64,000 nt of DNA from Liriodendron chinense (taxonomy: Eukaryota; Streptophyta; Magnoliopsida; Magnoliales; Magnoliaceae): assembly GCA_003013855.2 (NCBI GenBank), contig PVNU02004100.1:1276501-1340500 (forward strand), written 5' to 3'. Position 1 is the first letter of the stretch; each line of letters starts with the position of its first letter. The notes below the pieces were generated by a model that was not told the DNA's origin, did no database searches, and worked only from the letters and a program-made list of their open reading frames with translations. This document shows, piece by piece, positions 1-10,703 of the stretch. The translations under genes were made by a program, and so were the position numbers.

Positions 1-71
1 GTGGTAAACGTTAATATAGGAAAATCATCGTCAGAAAGGAAGCAGCCAAGACGGTAGAAGAAGTGATATAC

Positions 72-3000
72 CAGCAACTTTAGGAATGCCAACGGCAAGG
101 GCGCTGGATGAAGTGGTAGGCACAGGTGACGCTGGGGCCGGCTCCGTTGTTCCCACAGTCAATGGTTCGGGCAATTCCGGGGAGGATATCACCACGACCT
201 CGAGAATATTGGCATCAGGCGCTGGCCTAGCAACAGGAGGAATTGCGGTGGCAGGCTCGGCTGGCAACAACGTGGCGACGGGCGGAACTTCAACGGCAGA
301 TTTAATTAACGATGGTTCAGCGGAAGGAGGAGCCCCCACAACAGGTTCGAGCGCGCTCGACTCAATAGTAGGAACCGCTACCTCCTCCACGGCGACGACG
401 GTCACTTCTGGAACCCCACTTTGAGCTTCAACGTCTGCCACAGAAGGATTGGGGGGAAGGGCGGACTCAGCAGGTGCTTCATCATCCAGGTCCATGAAGA
501 TCGCCCCTATGTCCTCTTCAGGGACAGACCTATCATAAATAGGCTCACTCTCATTACTCCCCCGGGTAGGGCAGCCTTCGCTCAGGTTGGCTTGAGAGCT
601 TAACTCGCCCTCTTCCCTGGCTTCTCCCGTGTTAACGATCGGAGCGTCGCCAGCCTCTTTTAAAAGCTGCTCCCGCAGGCGCTCGGCTCTGCGTGGTTTC
701 CACAAATCCTTTATCTTCTTGCCACCGCAAACGACAGGAAGATGAGGAGCAGTTTTCACCCAAGGGCCAGTGCGCTCAACCCATACACCCTCATCACCCT
801 CATCACCGTCATCACTATTGTTATCACCTTCATCACCATCAGAGCCTCCGCCTTCACCACCTCCCGCATCATCATCACCTCCGCCGGCTCCGCCCATAGC
901 ATCATCGCCGTCCCTACCACCATCGCCTTCCGCAGCAGCATCATCTTCCTCACCCCCTGCCTCGGCCATACCATCATCACCATCGTCGCCTTCTTCGCCA
1001 TCGTCACCTTCATCTCCCCCTCTCAGAACATCGCCCTCGGCAGGTAACTCATCGATAGGCCCGAGAGACGGGAACTCTGGCCCCACCGCTGTTACATTCC
1101 TCTCCCCATGGGGGATCCAGCCTTCCAGGGTGTGCTCCGGCTTTTCATGATCGATCACCACATTCAAGGAGGTTTGCAATCTCTCCGTGCCCGGTACCGC
1201 GGGTTGATGAAGATTTTCTGATACATAGCCGAGCCCGTTGGCAGGAGTAGGCGTAACAATGGGGGGCATGATGAAGACGGGCTCGGTGACGAGCATTTTA
1301 TTCCGCACCAGCGCATATTGGTGGGCCCACCACCTCATCCACCCAAAGGTGGCCCCGGCAAAACACTGCGTCCCCGGGATCACGAAGGAATAGCCGGTTC
1401 CGGTCAGCAGAAGTTGCCGCCACATCCACTTCCAGTGAATAGGCCCAACACCGTACGCCCGCTACTCGCGCGTCATTGGTTCTAAGGTCGCTGGCACTCC
1501 CTGATCATACCCGAATTGGCGGGCGAAACGATTCGGATAATAAGGCTCCCTCCAGAACTCCAGCCCTTCGTGGAGCGGCAGCGACGAAGGACGAATCGCG
1601 ATCAGGAAGGAACGCTCGTAATAATCAATGCTGTCGTCATCCGTGCACAAGACCAACTCTTCACTCCGGGTACCAGAGAAATGATAGAAGTATACGTCAT
1701 CGAGCCCCGCGATCCTATCCTCGATAGTGTTTAAGTTGTGGCTGATCATCCTCTTCTTCTAGAAAAAGTGTAGCGGGAGCTTCCCCTCTCTGATGTAATC
1801 TCCGCGTCGTACGCCGTAGACCCAGGGGAAGTATACCCCGAGCCAACCGGAGAAAAAGTGGCATCCGCAGTAAGCGGAGTTCATCCCATAGGCAGCGCGC
1901 TCCTTGTTGCTGATGATGTAGCCGAATGCCCGGTATATCGAACATAAGACCACCGGAGCCAGCGCGTACCGGTGACCGTTTGCCAGGGCCCCTGCGACGG
2001 CAAAGCAAGATACCCTGATATTATCCGCCTGTTTGGAGCTCGGAAGCGCCACGCAGCTGAGCCAATATGCCAGGAAGTCGGCCAGCTCGCAGGAGGGGGA
2101 GAGCTTGTTGGGGCGCGGGAAGTTCTCCCTCATCCATTTCTCCAAAAGCGCATTATCACCACGGCCCTCGTCGAAGGCCACGTAGTCCAAGCTGAAAGGG
2201 AAAGGACGAGGCGTTAGCAAAAAGAAAGAAGCGTGACAGAGCAGTAAGGCACAATTCGTTACAGAACACTTACTTCAAGCCGTGGCTGAAATAGACCAGC
2301 TAGTCCTCGACTAGGAGCTTATCTTTGAGACCCCAAAATTGGGGTAATTCGGCAAACAGCTCATAGCAGGCCTCGGAAAAGAAGCCTTCATTGATGCCTT
2401 TCTTCTTTCGCGACAGTTCATCGTCGCTTGGGACCCATTCGTCGTAGATTCTCCCGCGAATTGGGAGGCCTGCGATCCTGTTGAGATCCCAAAGTGAGAT
2501 GCTCATCTCGCCGCACGGCATGTGGAAGGAATTGGTAATGGAGCACCAGTGGTTAAGGAAGCCCTTATATACCCAGGGCTCTCTGCAAAAGTAGCTTGAT
2601 GTCGCTTCGATCGCCTTGTACAAACCCACCGCCTGTAAGGTCGCCCTATGCTGTTCTAAGATCCGGTTCGCCCACGCCTCGTAGCCCGGATGAAGGACCA
2701 GATGGCCACGAGTGCGAAATGCCCGGGATAACCAGACTTCAGCATCCCCCAGATGGTGAAACCTCTGGCGGAGGGTCTCGAAATAATGCCTGGGAAAGGG
2801 CTGATGGGGGTTGTGATTCGGCCCCAGGAAGATCATATCCTTCAGGCCCAGGACCGACTGCTGCTTCCCATTCTTGGAGAGAGAACAACTGAGGAACGGT
2901 GCCGGGCCGGATGTCCAAGCGTCGACGCTGTAGAAGGAGTTGTTCCTGCAGATGTCGGACGGTTCGATGCTCGGGAGAGACCGCTGCTGCTGATAACTCT

Positions 3001-3505
3001 TCGAGTAACGAATGTACTCTCGAGTGTAGGGGTTCCTCACGACGAGCGGCGCAGTGACGAGCTTGGCACTAGACCAGGCCACCTTCATTTTGTCCGATTT
3101 AGACTTGACCTGGTTTTCCAAGTACACTTGCTTGGCGCCTTTGCCGGCCCTCTTCGGGCGACCGCTCTTAGTGGCCTGGGCAGGGATCGACGGACTCGCC
3201 TTGCCCTCTTCAGAACCCATTGTCCCGTCACTCCGGAAGCCCCGGAGAGGAGCATACCAGGCATCCCATTGCTCCTGCGTGCCCCTGTCTGGAGGGGGCG
3301 GCACGATCCTATCACAGAGGATCTTCTTCTGTATGTCCTTCGATAGCGTGAGGATGCGCTCGTAAAAGTTGAACGTTTCCGGAGGGAGAAACCATTGTGG
3401 ATTTTCAGCAGATGGTCTGACAACCTGCTTGGCAGCGGTGCGCTTACGCTTTGACGGAGTTTGGGGTGGACCCGAAGGACCGGCCTGTGAAGGATCGCTG
3501 GCCAT
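72..3505 (-). pseudogene. plant mobile domain (PMD, MAIN/MAIL-like) gene B of Tat-like copy 1, three in-frame TAG stops
   Basis: This is the antisense PMD gene of the element. The start is the ATG at 3505 (MASDPSQAG), just after a pyrimidine-rich stretch ending in GCAG that looks like a 3' splice site; copy 2 has the same arrangement. An N-terminal basic linker (residues 1-140) leads into the PMD. Recognisable PMD stretches are NSFHMPCGEMSISLWDLNRI near residue 325-344 and, after the intron, FLAYWLSCVALP and a run resembling the IRPSVF...ASIYRG region. A very acidic Gly/Asp/Glu tract (DNA 787-1030) and a Pro/Ala/Val-rich tail follow. Exon 1 is 3505-2274 and exon 2 is 2191-72, which ends at a GT donor; the last coiled-coil exon seen in copy 2 lies outside the window. 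The frame is open except for TAG codons at 2300-2302, 1759-1761 and 1462-1464. PMD proteins of the host act in silencing and transcription; the role of the element-borne version is unknown to me. Confidence 0.85.
2192..2273 (-). other. 82-bp intron in PMD gene B of copy 1
   Basis: On the minus strand the intron starts GTAAGT and ends CCCTTTCAG. Removing it joins HGL to LDYVAFDEG in one frame (phase 2), which restores a continuous PMD reading. The splice consensus is good at both ends. Confidence 0.75.
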
Positions 3506-3896
3506 TATAACCTGCAAACGGTATGCAAAAGCTCAGGTACAAAGTAAAGGGGAGATGTTCGCATAAAGTCGATCAAACATTCACAGAACCTAAAGGGACA
3601 CGAAGCAGCAAATGAACAAAGTACAAGCGCCAACCCAGGCCACTGCGGAACGCATTCGAAACCAATGGAAAAAGAAATGAAACAACAACATCCACAACCA
3701 CAACATCATCGTCATAAACACACAAGCGAGGAAAGACAGAAGTAAAGCGAAAAGTATAATTAGCATTCACCAACCATGAGGGCTATTCCAAATGTCTAAA
3801 TTGTTAATGTCAATTGTTTAAATGATAAAAAAACAACAGTCAATGTAAAACGACTCAAAATTGCGGGGACCCCTCCCCGAAGCCAGAAAGCAAGGA
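3506..3896 (-). other. spacer between antisense genes A and B of copy 1
   Basis: No coding signal is seen. The last bases before the gene B start read like a 3' splice site on the minus strand, so part of this stretch may be an intron in a 5' untranslated leader. This is inference. Confidence 0.35.
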
Positions 3897-4484
3897 TCGA
3901 CTTTCGCCCGAACCTGGCCTTCCTTGAAGATCAAGTCCACCAGGATGGAAATGCACTATTGCACGAGATCAAAATTCAGGTGCTCTGCATTGGCGTAGTT
4001 CCTTATGATGGAGACGTCGATCGCCAGGTCGTCATGTTCTCGTATAGCCTCCCTGACCATCCTCCAGATGCCAGCGCGGTGATCCGGATACTCGGCCTCC
4101 GCCAATGGGACAAGCCAAGCTAGAAATCGCCTGGCTCTCCCTCTTCTCCTCATTCAGGAAGCTAAGTCGCTTCGACAGGGACAGGAAAGAAGCAGCCAGA
4201 GAAGGCACCGCCGCCTCCAGGACCGCCAATTCTTCCAAGAGGGAAGAATCACCGATGAAGCTAGAAATGGCCTCCTTACGCTCGTCAGAGATGGAGGCCA
4301 TCGCCGAGACATTCTGGAGGGCTCGAAGGATGGGGCGGGACTCCGCACCGAGATGAGTCAAGGCTTCGGCCACCTCGTCGCATTGACCGGCAAGAGATGA
4401 CCAAGCCTCAAGATGGTCTAGAGCATTTCGAAGCCGCCTCAGGCGATCTAGGGCCACACGGAGGGAAGCGCGAGTTACGACCAT
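3897..4484 (-). pseudogene. antisense gene A of Tat-like copy 1, unrecognised helical protein
   Basis: The ATG at 4484 (MVVTRASLR) follows a minus-strand tract ending CTTAGCAG, a likely 3' splice site, as in copy 2. The product is rich in Leu, Ala, Arg and Glu and should be mostly helical. I recognise no domain. It is conserved with the gene at 37673-38300: both share MVVTRASL, EVAEALT and RFLAW...PLAEAE. The second half (RFLAW onwards) is in the +1 frame relative to the first half in both copies, with no length difference between them. Copy 1 also has a TAG at 3956-3958 where copy 2 has Gln. Similarity to copy 2 stops near 3897. It lies upstream of PMD gene B on the same strand. Confidence 0.65.
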
Positions 4485-4799
4485 CGTCTGCTAAGAAACA
4501 AGGCTGATGAACCGATACGGCAGTCTGACAAAAAGAGAGAAAAACAGGAAGCAAGAGAAGCTAGTCGAGTGAAGTCAAAAAGGCAAGAAGACATGCTAAG
4601 GTACACTCGAAACATTACTTAAGGTAACCATAGGTATTACCTTCAAAACTAATGCGATCTAGAAAGCTCGAAAGTCTGTGAGACCCTACGCCTCTTCAAA
4701 GATAAATACCACGTGTGCACGAATACGAGGCAGAGGTTAAGGGGCTCAAACACTTAAGTATCTAGTCTCGCAAAAGATTATTTCAAAAATAAATTTTAC

Positions 4800-5445
4800 A
4801 ATCCTATAAGCTGGGCGCGTGGGTCTCCACGCACCCGGAAATTCGAAAGAATGTCAAGATCATATTTCCAGGTGCGTAAGACCCCACGCACCCTTAAACC
4901 TATCCAGACCCCAATTTCCGGGTGCGTAAAGGGCAATCCCCCAACAAAACCGACGAAGGGTGCTTGAGTTCCCACGCACCCCATAAATATATGTTTTTCA
5001 GCCAAGTTCATTAGCTAGGTGCGTGAGCCCCAACGCATCCTTAAAAGTCGACTCGAATCCAATTTCAGGGTGCGTGAAGCACCAAGACCTACTCAGTTTG
5101 ACGAAGGGTGCGTAGACCCCCCCCACGCACCCAAAAAATTCGGGAACTCCGCAAAAATTTACAGGTGCGTACCACCCCACGCATCCAAAAGGAAATCCAA
5201 AAATCCAAGTTCAAAATTACAGGGTGCGTATGCATCTCACGCACCCCTGAAGTCATTCCTACCTCGAATAAACGGGTGCGTACGGATTAAAAGGGTGCAT
5301 TGGAGACAATTGTTGGGTGCGTTGGAGAATAAAAGGGTGCGTGGGCTGGATGTGAGATATCTGGCCAGGAACAGTGAAATGACGAGAATAAGCACTCTCG
5401 TCTATTTATAGTGGGACATAGGAAGTCCGGTGCGTCGCACCAGCC
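4800..5445. repeat. GGTGCGT/ACGCACC stem-loop array inside copy 1
   Basis: At least 15 exact copies of the heptamer GGTGCGT or its complement ACGCACC lie in about 640 bases, often paired head to head a few bases apart so that they can form short hairpins. The array lies between gene A and the 3' LTR and continues into the LTR. The adjoining 4485-4799 holds no gene or clear repeat. Confidence 0.85.
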
Positions 5446-5466
5446 GATCGTGCGTCCGTCGCGACC

Positions 5467-5481
5467 CACTGGAGGGGCATC
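5467..5481 (+). other. polypurine tract of copy 1
   Basis: CACTGGAGGGGCATC lies directly before the TG of the 3' LTR on the plus strand. Copy 2 has the matching CCGAAGGGGCATC next to its 3' LTR on the minus strand. This fixes the direction of the element. Confidence 0.6.
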
Positions 5482-6049
5482 TGTTGGGGTCCCAAATAGT
5501 GAGGACCTCTAAAAAGAGCAAAGTAACCATATACCTCTGAAGGGATCACGCGAAACGCCTTTCGATGCACGCAAAACGGAAGTATACAGGATTTCCTTAA
5601 CTTAGCCAAATTCTCTAGTGGGCCCCGCCGATCACCATGTTCGGAACCGCCTGGAAATGGACCCGCAACCTCATTACTATTTATGATGAACAGAGCAAGT
5701 GATTGCGCAACGAAACGGGCCCCACAAACCCTCCAAAAGTCAAAACCCAATCAGTGGAGCCCACATTTACGTGTCCACGCACCCTGAAAATTCGGACACC
5801 CCATGCACCCAACGCACCCTTAAAAAGCAGCACGATGGTAGACCATTTACGAAGGCCCGCGGGTACCCAACGCACCTTGAAAAATGGTCAACGCACCCTT
5901 ACAATCCATGAATGGTAAAAAATAAGGGTTCCAGGTGCGTGGAGTCCCACGCACCCGGCGATTAAGCCCCACGCACCCGAAAGATCTAGTATGTTTTCAG
6001 GCATTCACACATCAATAAACAGGTGCGTTGGGGACATTTTGACAGATGC

Positions 6050-6093
6050 GTGACACGTGGCCGCCTCTCATTGGCCGACCGCACCTATAAATA
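6050..6093 (+). promoter_or_regulatory. LTR promoter module 1
   Basis: ACACGTGGCC (G-box core), CATTGGCC (inverted CCAAT) and TATAAATA at 6086-6093 follow each other within 45 bases, ahead of a GA-rich leader. The same three modules occur in the LTRs of copy 2 on the minus strand. Confidence 0.65.
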
Positions 6094-6499
6094 CCCCCTC
6101 ATCCCACTCATTACACACGCGAGAAAAGAGAGAGAGAGAGAGCTGCCGCTGCTGGAAACTAAAAAAACCTCGCCGGAATCCTCGTCGGAACCCTCTCCCG
6201 ATCATCGGGAACCCCTTTCCGATCACATATACATCACTACAGTTTGAATCTCATGTATTTGGCAACGCACCTGTAAAAGGGACCACCACGCATCCGAAAG
6301 TATCCCACGCATCCGTCAATCCACCCCCACGCGACCTTAAATTCAGCAAGAATCGAAATTGTGCAAAACTGGACCCACGCACCCTATATATAATCTTACA
6401 CACCCTTAAATTCATGGTGAAATTGACATTGAATTGATAGATGAGTGGAGCCCCCACGCACATCAATAAACAGGTGCGTTGGGGACATTTTGACAGATG

Positions 6500-6544
6500 C
6501 GTGACACGTGGCTGCCTCTCATTGGCCGACCGCACCTATAAATA
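6500..6544 (+). promoter_or_regulatory. LTR promoter module 2 (duplicate)
   Basis: This is the second copy of the G-box, CCAAT and TATA set, with TATAAATA at 6537-6544. It is nearly identical to module 1. Confidence 0.65.
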
Positions 6545-7984
6545 CCCCCTCATCCCACTCATTACACACGCGAGAAAAGAGAGAGAGAGAGCTGCCGCTG
6601 CCGGAAACTAAAAAAACCTCGCCGGAACCCTCTCCCGATCATCGGGAACCCCTTTCCGATCACAGATACATCACTACAGGTTTGAATCTCATGTATTTGG
6701 CAACGCACCTGTAAAAGGGACCACCACGCATCCGAAAGTATCCCACGCATCCGTCAATCCGCCCCCACACGACCTTAAATTCAGCAAGAATCGAAATTGT
6801 GCAAAACTGGACCCACGCACCTTATATATAATCTTACACACCCTTAAATTCATGGTGAAATTGACATTGAATTGATAGATGAGTGGAGCCCCCACGCACC
6901 CGTAAATCAAGTCCCACGCACCCCAAAAATCAGCCAATTGCAGAACGTGTTTGCAAGTGCACCGGGCTCAATTTTAAGTGTTTTCAAGGTCCGCTTGAGC
7001 TTATCTTGGGTATTTCGGGCATTCCGGACGCAATGGAATGGTCGAACGAATGTTTCAGAAACTCTAAATGAGTATAATCAAGCGTCTTCGAGACTTGACC
7101 CAATTCGGCGTAATGAGCGAAGTGACTTCCCGGGAAGGAGCCGTTAGCATCCAGAGCTATGCAAATATGCCATTATTTATGTTTACTGTAAAGGCATGAT
7201 CCGATTTGTGTCAAAAGCTAGACAAGCAGGGACATGGTTGCCACAATAAACCATGCCAAAGAATCGATTCTCCACAAATCAATTGCTCTCGACTGCCACG
7301 ACACAATGGTCGATGCCCTACCCATCCAAACGGTATCCACAGTTGGGCTGCGCAGGTACACAACTGCAGAATGGACTTCCCGAGGTCACCTGTCCCTACG
7401 TTGACAGGCGCGGGCCCAGAGTCGTCCATCTCAGTAATAAACCCTGACAGTCTCAGCCCGGGTCTCCGACCAAAATATGGGACATAGACATCTGACTAAT
7501 CCAAAGGTGGTTCAGTACCCAGCAAGACAAATAAAGGTCTCTACGACCACAAGCTCTAAGACCATGGTCCCTGTTGACTAGTCTTTTGCCTTCTAATCAA
7601 GGGTCATCGATCATTTGATGTAATTAAGGGCCCGTGCCAGACCACGGCCTGGAATGTACAAGATCTCAGAATCTCTGGAATAAAATTCGCCTTGCAACAT
7701 CCTTCCTTTTGTGTACTTTTGTAAATGCTTATGATTGTCTATGAATGTTTCCATTACTCATAACCCCAGAGCAACCAAACACCACATTTCAGAAAATGTT
7801 CCCCGCGGTTCATTTTCTAATTCCAACACCCTTGAAAGGATTCATTAAGAGCAGAAGCTCATCCTCCTTTTAATTATTACAGGTACCCAGCATATATATA
7901 CATCCAAAAATGAGATAGATAAAAAAACATACAGTACTACTTCAACATTTCCTATGAGGTATTTTGTCCATTGAACCTATTAAA

Positions 7985-8248
7985 TTAGTTTGAGTTTCCC
8001 TCATTTGAAGTCTGTGAAATTAGCTTAAGTCTTATTCCTCTTGATGTTCTACTGATAACATTCCTTGCTAGTCCCTTAGTGAATGGGTCTGCTAGATTTT
8101 GGATAGACCACACATATTGTATTGTTATAACACCGTCACCAAGTAGCTGTTGCATAAAACTGTACCTCAGACTGATATGTTTTGATTTTTCATTATAAGT
8201 CTTGTTATATGCTTTTAACAGTGTCGCTTCACTGTCATAATAAATCAA
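7985..8248 (-). pseudogene. copia A RNase H C-terminus
   Basis: The 87-codon piece includes KHISLRYSFMQQL, VWSIQNLADPFTKGLA and RGIRLKL, the classic end of a copia RNase H/polyprotein. 8249-8632 holds further RNase H similarity in broken frames. Confidence 0.8.
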
Positions 8249-8632
8249 GATAGGTGGTAGAAGCCTTGCTAATAATGCTATCTCTAATAAGAGATTATGT
8301 AACTACTTTGTCTCTTTACTACTAGCTGTTAAAGTTATGGATTCAGATTTCATAGTAAAATGAGATATGCAAGTTTGCTTCTTAGATCCTCAAGGAATGA
8401 CGCTTCGTCCAAGCGTAAAAATCTATCCACAAGTAGACTTTGATTCATCAAAATCAATGACCCAACTTGCACCACTATACCCTCCAAGCACATCAGGGTA
8501 ACCAGAAAAATGCAGACCACAATTAATTGTTTTCTTTAAGTATTTAAGTACTTTAGAAACAACATTTCAATGATCTAAACTTGAGTTACTAGTAAACCCA
8601 CTCAATTTACCGACTACAAAAGCAATATCAGG

Positions 8633-9345
8633 TCAATTAGAAATCATTACATATATAAGACTACCAATCACCTTGAAATACTCTGACTGATATACACAAC
8701 AGTCTTCATTTTTAACTAACTTAATATTAAAATAAAAATGAGTAGAAATTGAATTCTTATCATAGTGATCAAACCTTCTAAGTATCTTCTTAATATAATA
8801 TGATTGAGAAAGAATTATATCATCCTTATTTCTCATTAACTTGATACCTAGAATTATATTAGCTTCACCCATATCATTCATGTCAAAACTAGATGATAGA
8901 AATCTTTTAGTGTTATTTATAACTTTTAAACATTTACCAAAGATTAATATATCATCTACGTATAGACATATAATTACTCCTTCATTACCAGAGAATTTTG
9001 AATATACATATTTATCAGATTCATTAATCTTAAAACTATATGCGATGATCACTTTATCGAACTTTTCATGCCATTGTTTAGGTGCATATTTAAGTCCATA
9101 CAGTGACATGATCAATTTACACAATTTATTTTTCTGTCCCGAAATTATGAAACCATTTGGTTGCTCCATAATACCTCTTTATCAAGGTCACAATTTATAA
9201 AAGTTGTCCTTATATCTATTTGACGGATTTTCAAGTTATAAATGAATGCTAGAGCAACTAAAACTCTGATAGTTGATATCCTTGCTACTAGAGCATAGGT
9301 ATTGAAAAAGTCGATACCTTTTTTTTGTGTAAATCCCTTAGCCAC
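8633..9345 (-). pseudogene. copia A reverse transcriptase
   Basis: Two overlapping pieces in different frames cover the copia reverse transcriptase (RVT_2). The first (9345-9145) starts MAKGFTQKKGIDFFNTYALV. The second (9169-8633) holds LYGLKYAPKQWHEKF and the catalytic LYVDDILIFG, still intact, and ends near the GSLIYVM motif. A frameshift separates them. Confidence 0.85.
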
Positions 9346-9604
9346 TAATTTAGTCTTAAATCTTTCTGTTGTCCCACCTGGTCTTAGTTTCTTTTAAATA
9401 TCCATTTGCAGCTTATTGATTTTGATCTTAGGAGTAGATTTACTAGTTTTCATGTCTTATTTTACAATATAGAATCCATTTTATCGTTTATAGCTTCATT
9501 TTAAAAGGAAGTATCCTAAGATCTAAGGGGGCATCATCTGGAGTCACGAGGTCATTTTCAATGTTACATACTAACATAGTTTTTCCTATTATGTTTTCTT
9601 TATC

Positions 9605-9919
9605 TCATTCTACTAGTAAAAGGTAGAAGTCGAGTTCGAAAGATATACCTGTCTTGATCCTCTTGGTCCTTCTAGATTCTTTGTCTTCTTTATTGGGACT
9701 AATAATGTCTTGAGATATCTGAGTACTACTACTTGTACTAAGATTTTGAAATCTTGAATATTTTATAATTATAGAAGAAAATGAGTTTTTATAAAACTTG
9801 ACATTTCTAGATTCTATTGTGGTGTTTATTGGGATCGCATCATTAGATTCTACAACTAGAAATCTATAAGTCTTATTATTTTGTGCATATCTTATAAAAA
9901 TATACTCAAGAGATCTCAA
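9605..9919 (-). pseudogene. copia A integrase C-terminal region and linker
   Basis: The piece contains EYIFIRYAQNNKTYRFLV and ESRNVKFYKN, matching the region just after the integrase core in copia polyproteins, followed by a Ser-rich, charged linker. The core itself is visible only as fragments, for example an APYSPYQNGGAE stretch near 10150-10210. Confidence 0.75.
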
Positions 9920-10466
9920 CCCTATCTTGGGTCTTTTAAGCTCAGTAAGCCTAATTCTCTACAACGCCACACTTTAAAGTATGAGACGTTTGAAATCCTA
10001 TTCTTCCATAGTTTATATGGAGTTTTACGATTGTTTGAGTGATGTATTCTATTCAAGATATAACAGGCAGTCAATAGGACTTCTCCCTAAAACCCTGAAC
10101 TTAAACCTGTATTATTTAGCATATAATTTATTATGTCTATAAGATATTTATTTTTTTGCATTCTGCTCCTCCATTTTGATAGGGTGAATAGGGAGCCGCA
10201 ATTTGATAAATTACAATATGAGTTTTGCAAAACTCTGAAAATTCAAAGGATAGATATTCTCCTCTCCTATCTAACCTTAGGATTTTAATCTTTCGGTCTA
10301 ACCAGTTCTCCACTTCTGCCTTATATTTTAAACTTTTCTAATGCCTCATCTTTATTCTTCAAAAGATATATCAGGGTATAATAAGATAAATTATCTATAA
10401 AGGTTATGAAATATCTCTTTTCCCCTATTGTAATTAAATTGTCTATCTCACATATGTCACTATGAA

Positions 10467-10703
10467 TTAAATTAAGAGTTGCGATTCTCTGTCTACCTTA
10501 GAAAACGATTTCCTCGTTATTTTAGATTGTACACAAATGATGCATCTGTCATTAGGTTTTGTGTACTTAGGAATTATATTAAGACTAGATATATTATTCA
10601 TACTACAATAACTAATATGTCCTAATCTAGCATGCCAAATATCATATAAATCAAATATATAAATAGAAGAAAAAAATTCATTCATAAAGTTCAACTTGGA
10701 CAT
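10467..10703 (-). pseudogene. copia A GAG-pre-integrase domain
   Basis: IWHARLGHISYCSM followed by RCIICVQSKITRKSF gives the H-H and C-C zinc ligands of the integrase N-terminal domain of copia elements. Upstream, up to about 11040, the protease is recognisable (KHVC and DVRRNLIST-like strings), but its DSG is changed to NSS. Confidence 0.8.

Larger units (their letters stand above)
6008..6898 (+). repeat. tandem duplication of the LTR promoter region
   Basis: 6008-6458 is repeated at 6459-6898 (offset 451, with a small deletion of a CCTCGTCGGAA-type stretch in the second unit). Each unit carries a G-box, an inverted CCAAT box, a TATA box, a GA-rich leader and downstream ACGCACC motifs. Neither LTR of copy 2 has this duplication. 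Confidence 0.9.
1..7828 (+). mobile_element. Tat/Ogre-like Ty3-gypsy LTR element, copy 1 (3' portion)
   Basis: The window opens inside a large LTR element. Its 3' LTR (5482-7828) is preceded by a purine-rich tract on the plus strand, and the LTR carries plus-strand TATA boxes, so the element is transcribed left to right. Between the left edge and the LTR lie two genes read on the minus strand, that is, antisense to the element. Copy 2 at 34595-45421 has the same order. Extra antisense ORFs with a plant mobile domain near the 3' LTR are, from memory, known in the Tat lineage of Ty3/gypsy; I infer that assignment from layout and from the tRNA site and gag remnant seen in copy 2. gag, pol and the 5' LTR of this copy lie outside the window. 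Confidence 0.8.
5482..7828 (+). repeat. 3' LTR of Tat-like copy 1
   Basis: It runs from TGTTGGGGTCCC to TTCCAACA, a TG...CA pair with short inverted ends, 2347 bp. It is the reverse-orientation relative of the LTRs of copy 2 (34595-36939 and 43141-45421). It holds many ACGCACC/GGTGCGT motifs, two promoter modules and an internal duplication of about 440 bp. The base after it begins CCCTT; the matching target duplication on the other side is outside the window. Confidence 0.85.

Noticed and set aside
86..1150. Plus-strand open frames opposite the acidic tract of the PMD gene, rich in Ser, Pro and His
   Set aside because: They are the complement of the GAT/GGN-rich minus-strand coding sequence; low complexity and no family match.
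6023..6937. Several short frames in the Tat-like LTR on both strands
   Set aside because: They come in pairs because of the promoter duplication and run through regulatory DNA; none is conserved in copy 2.
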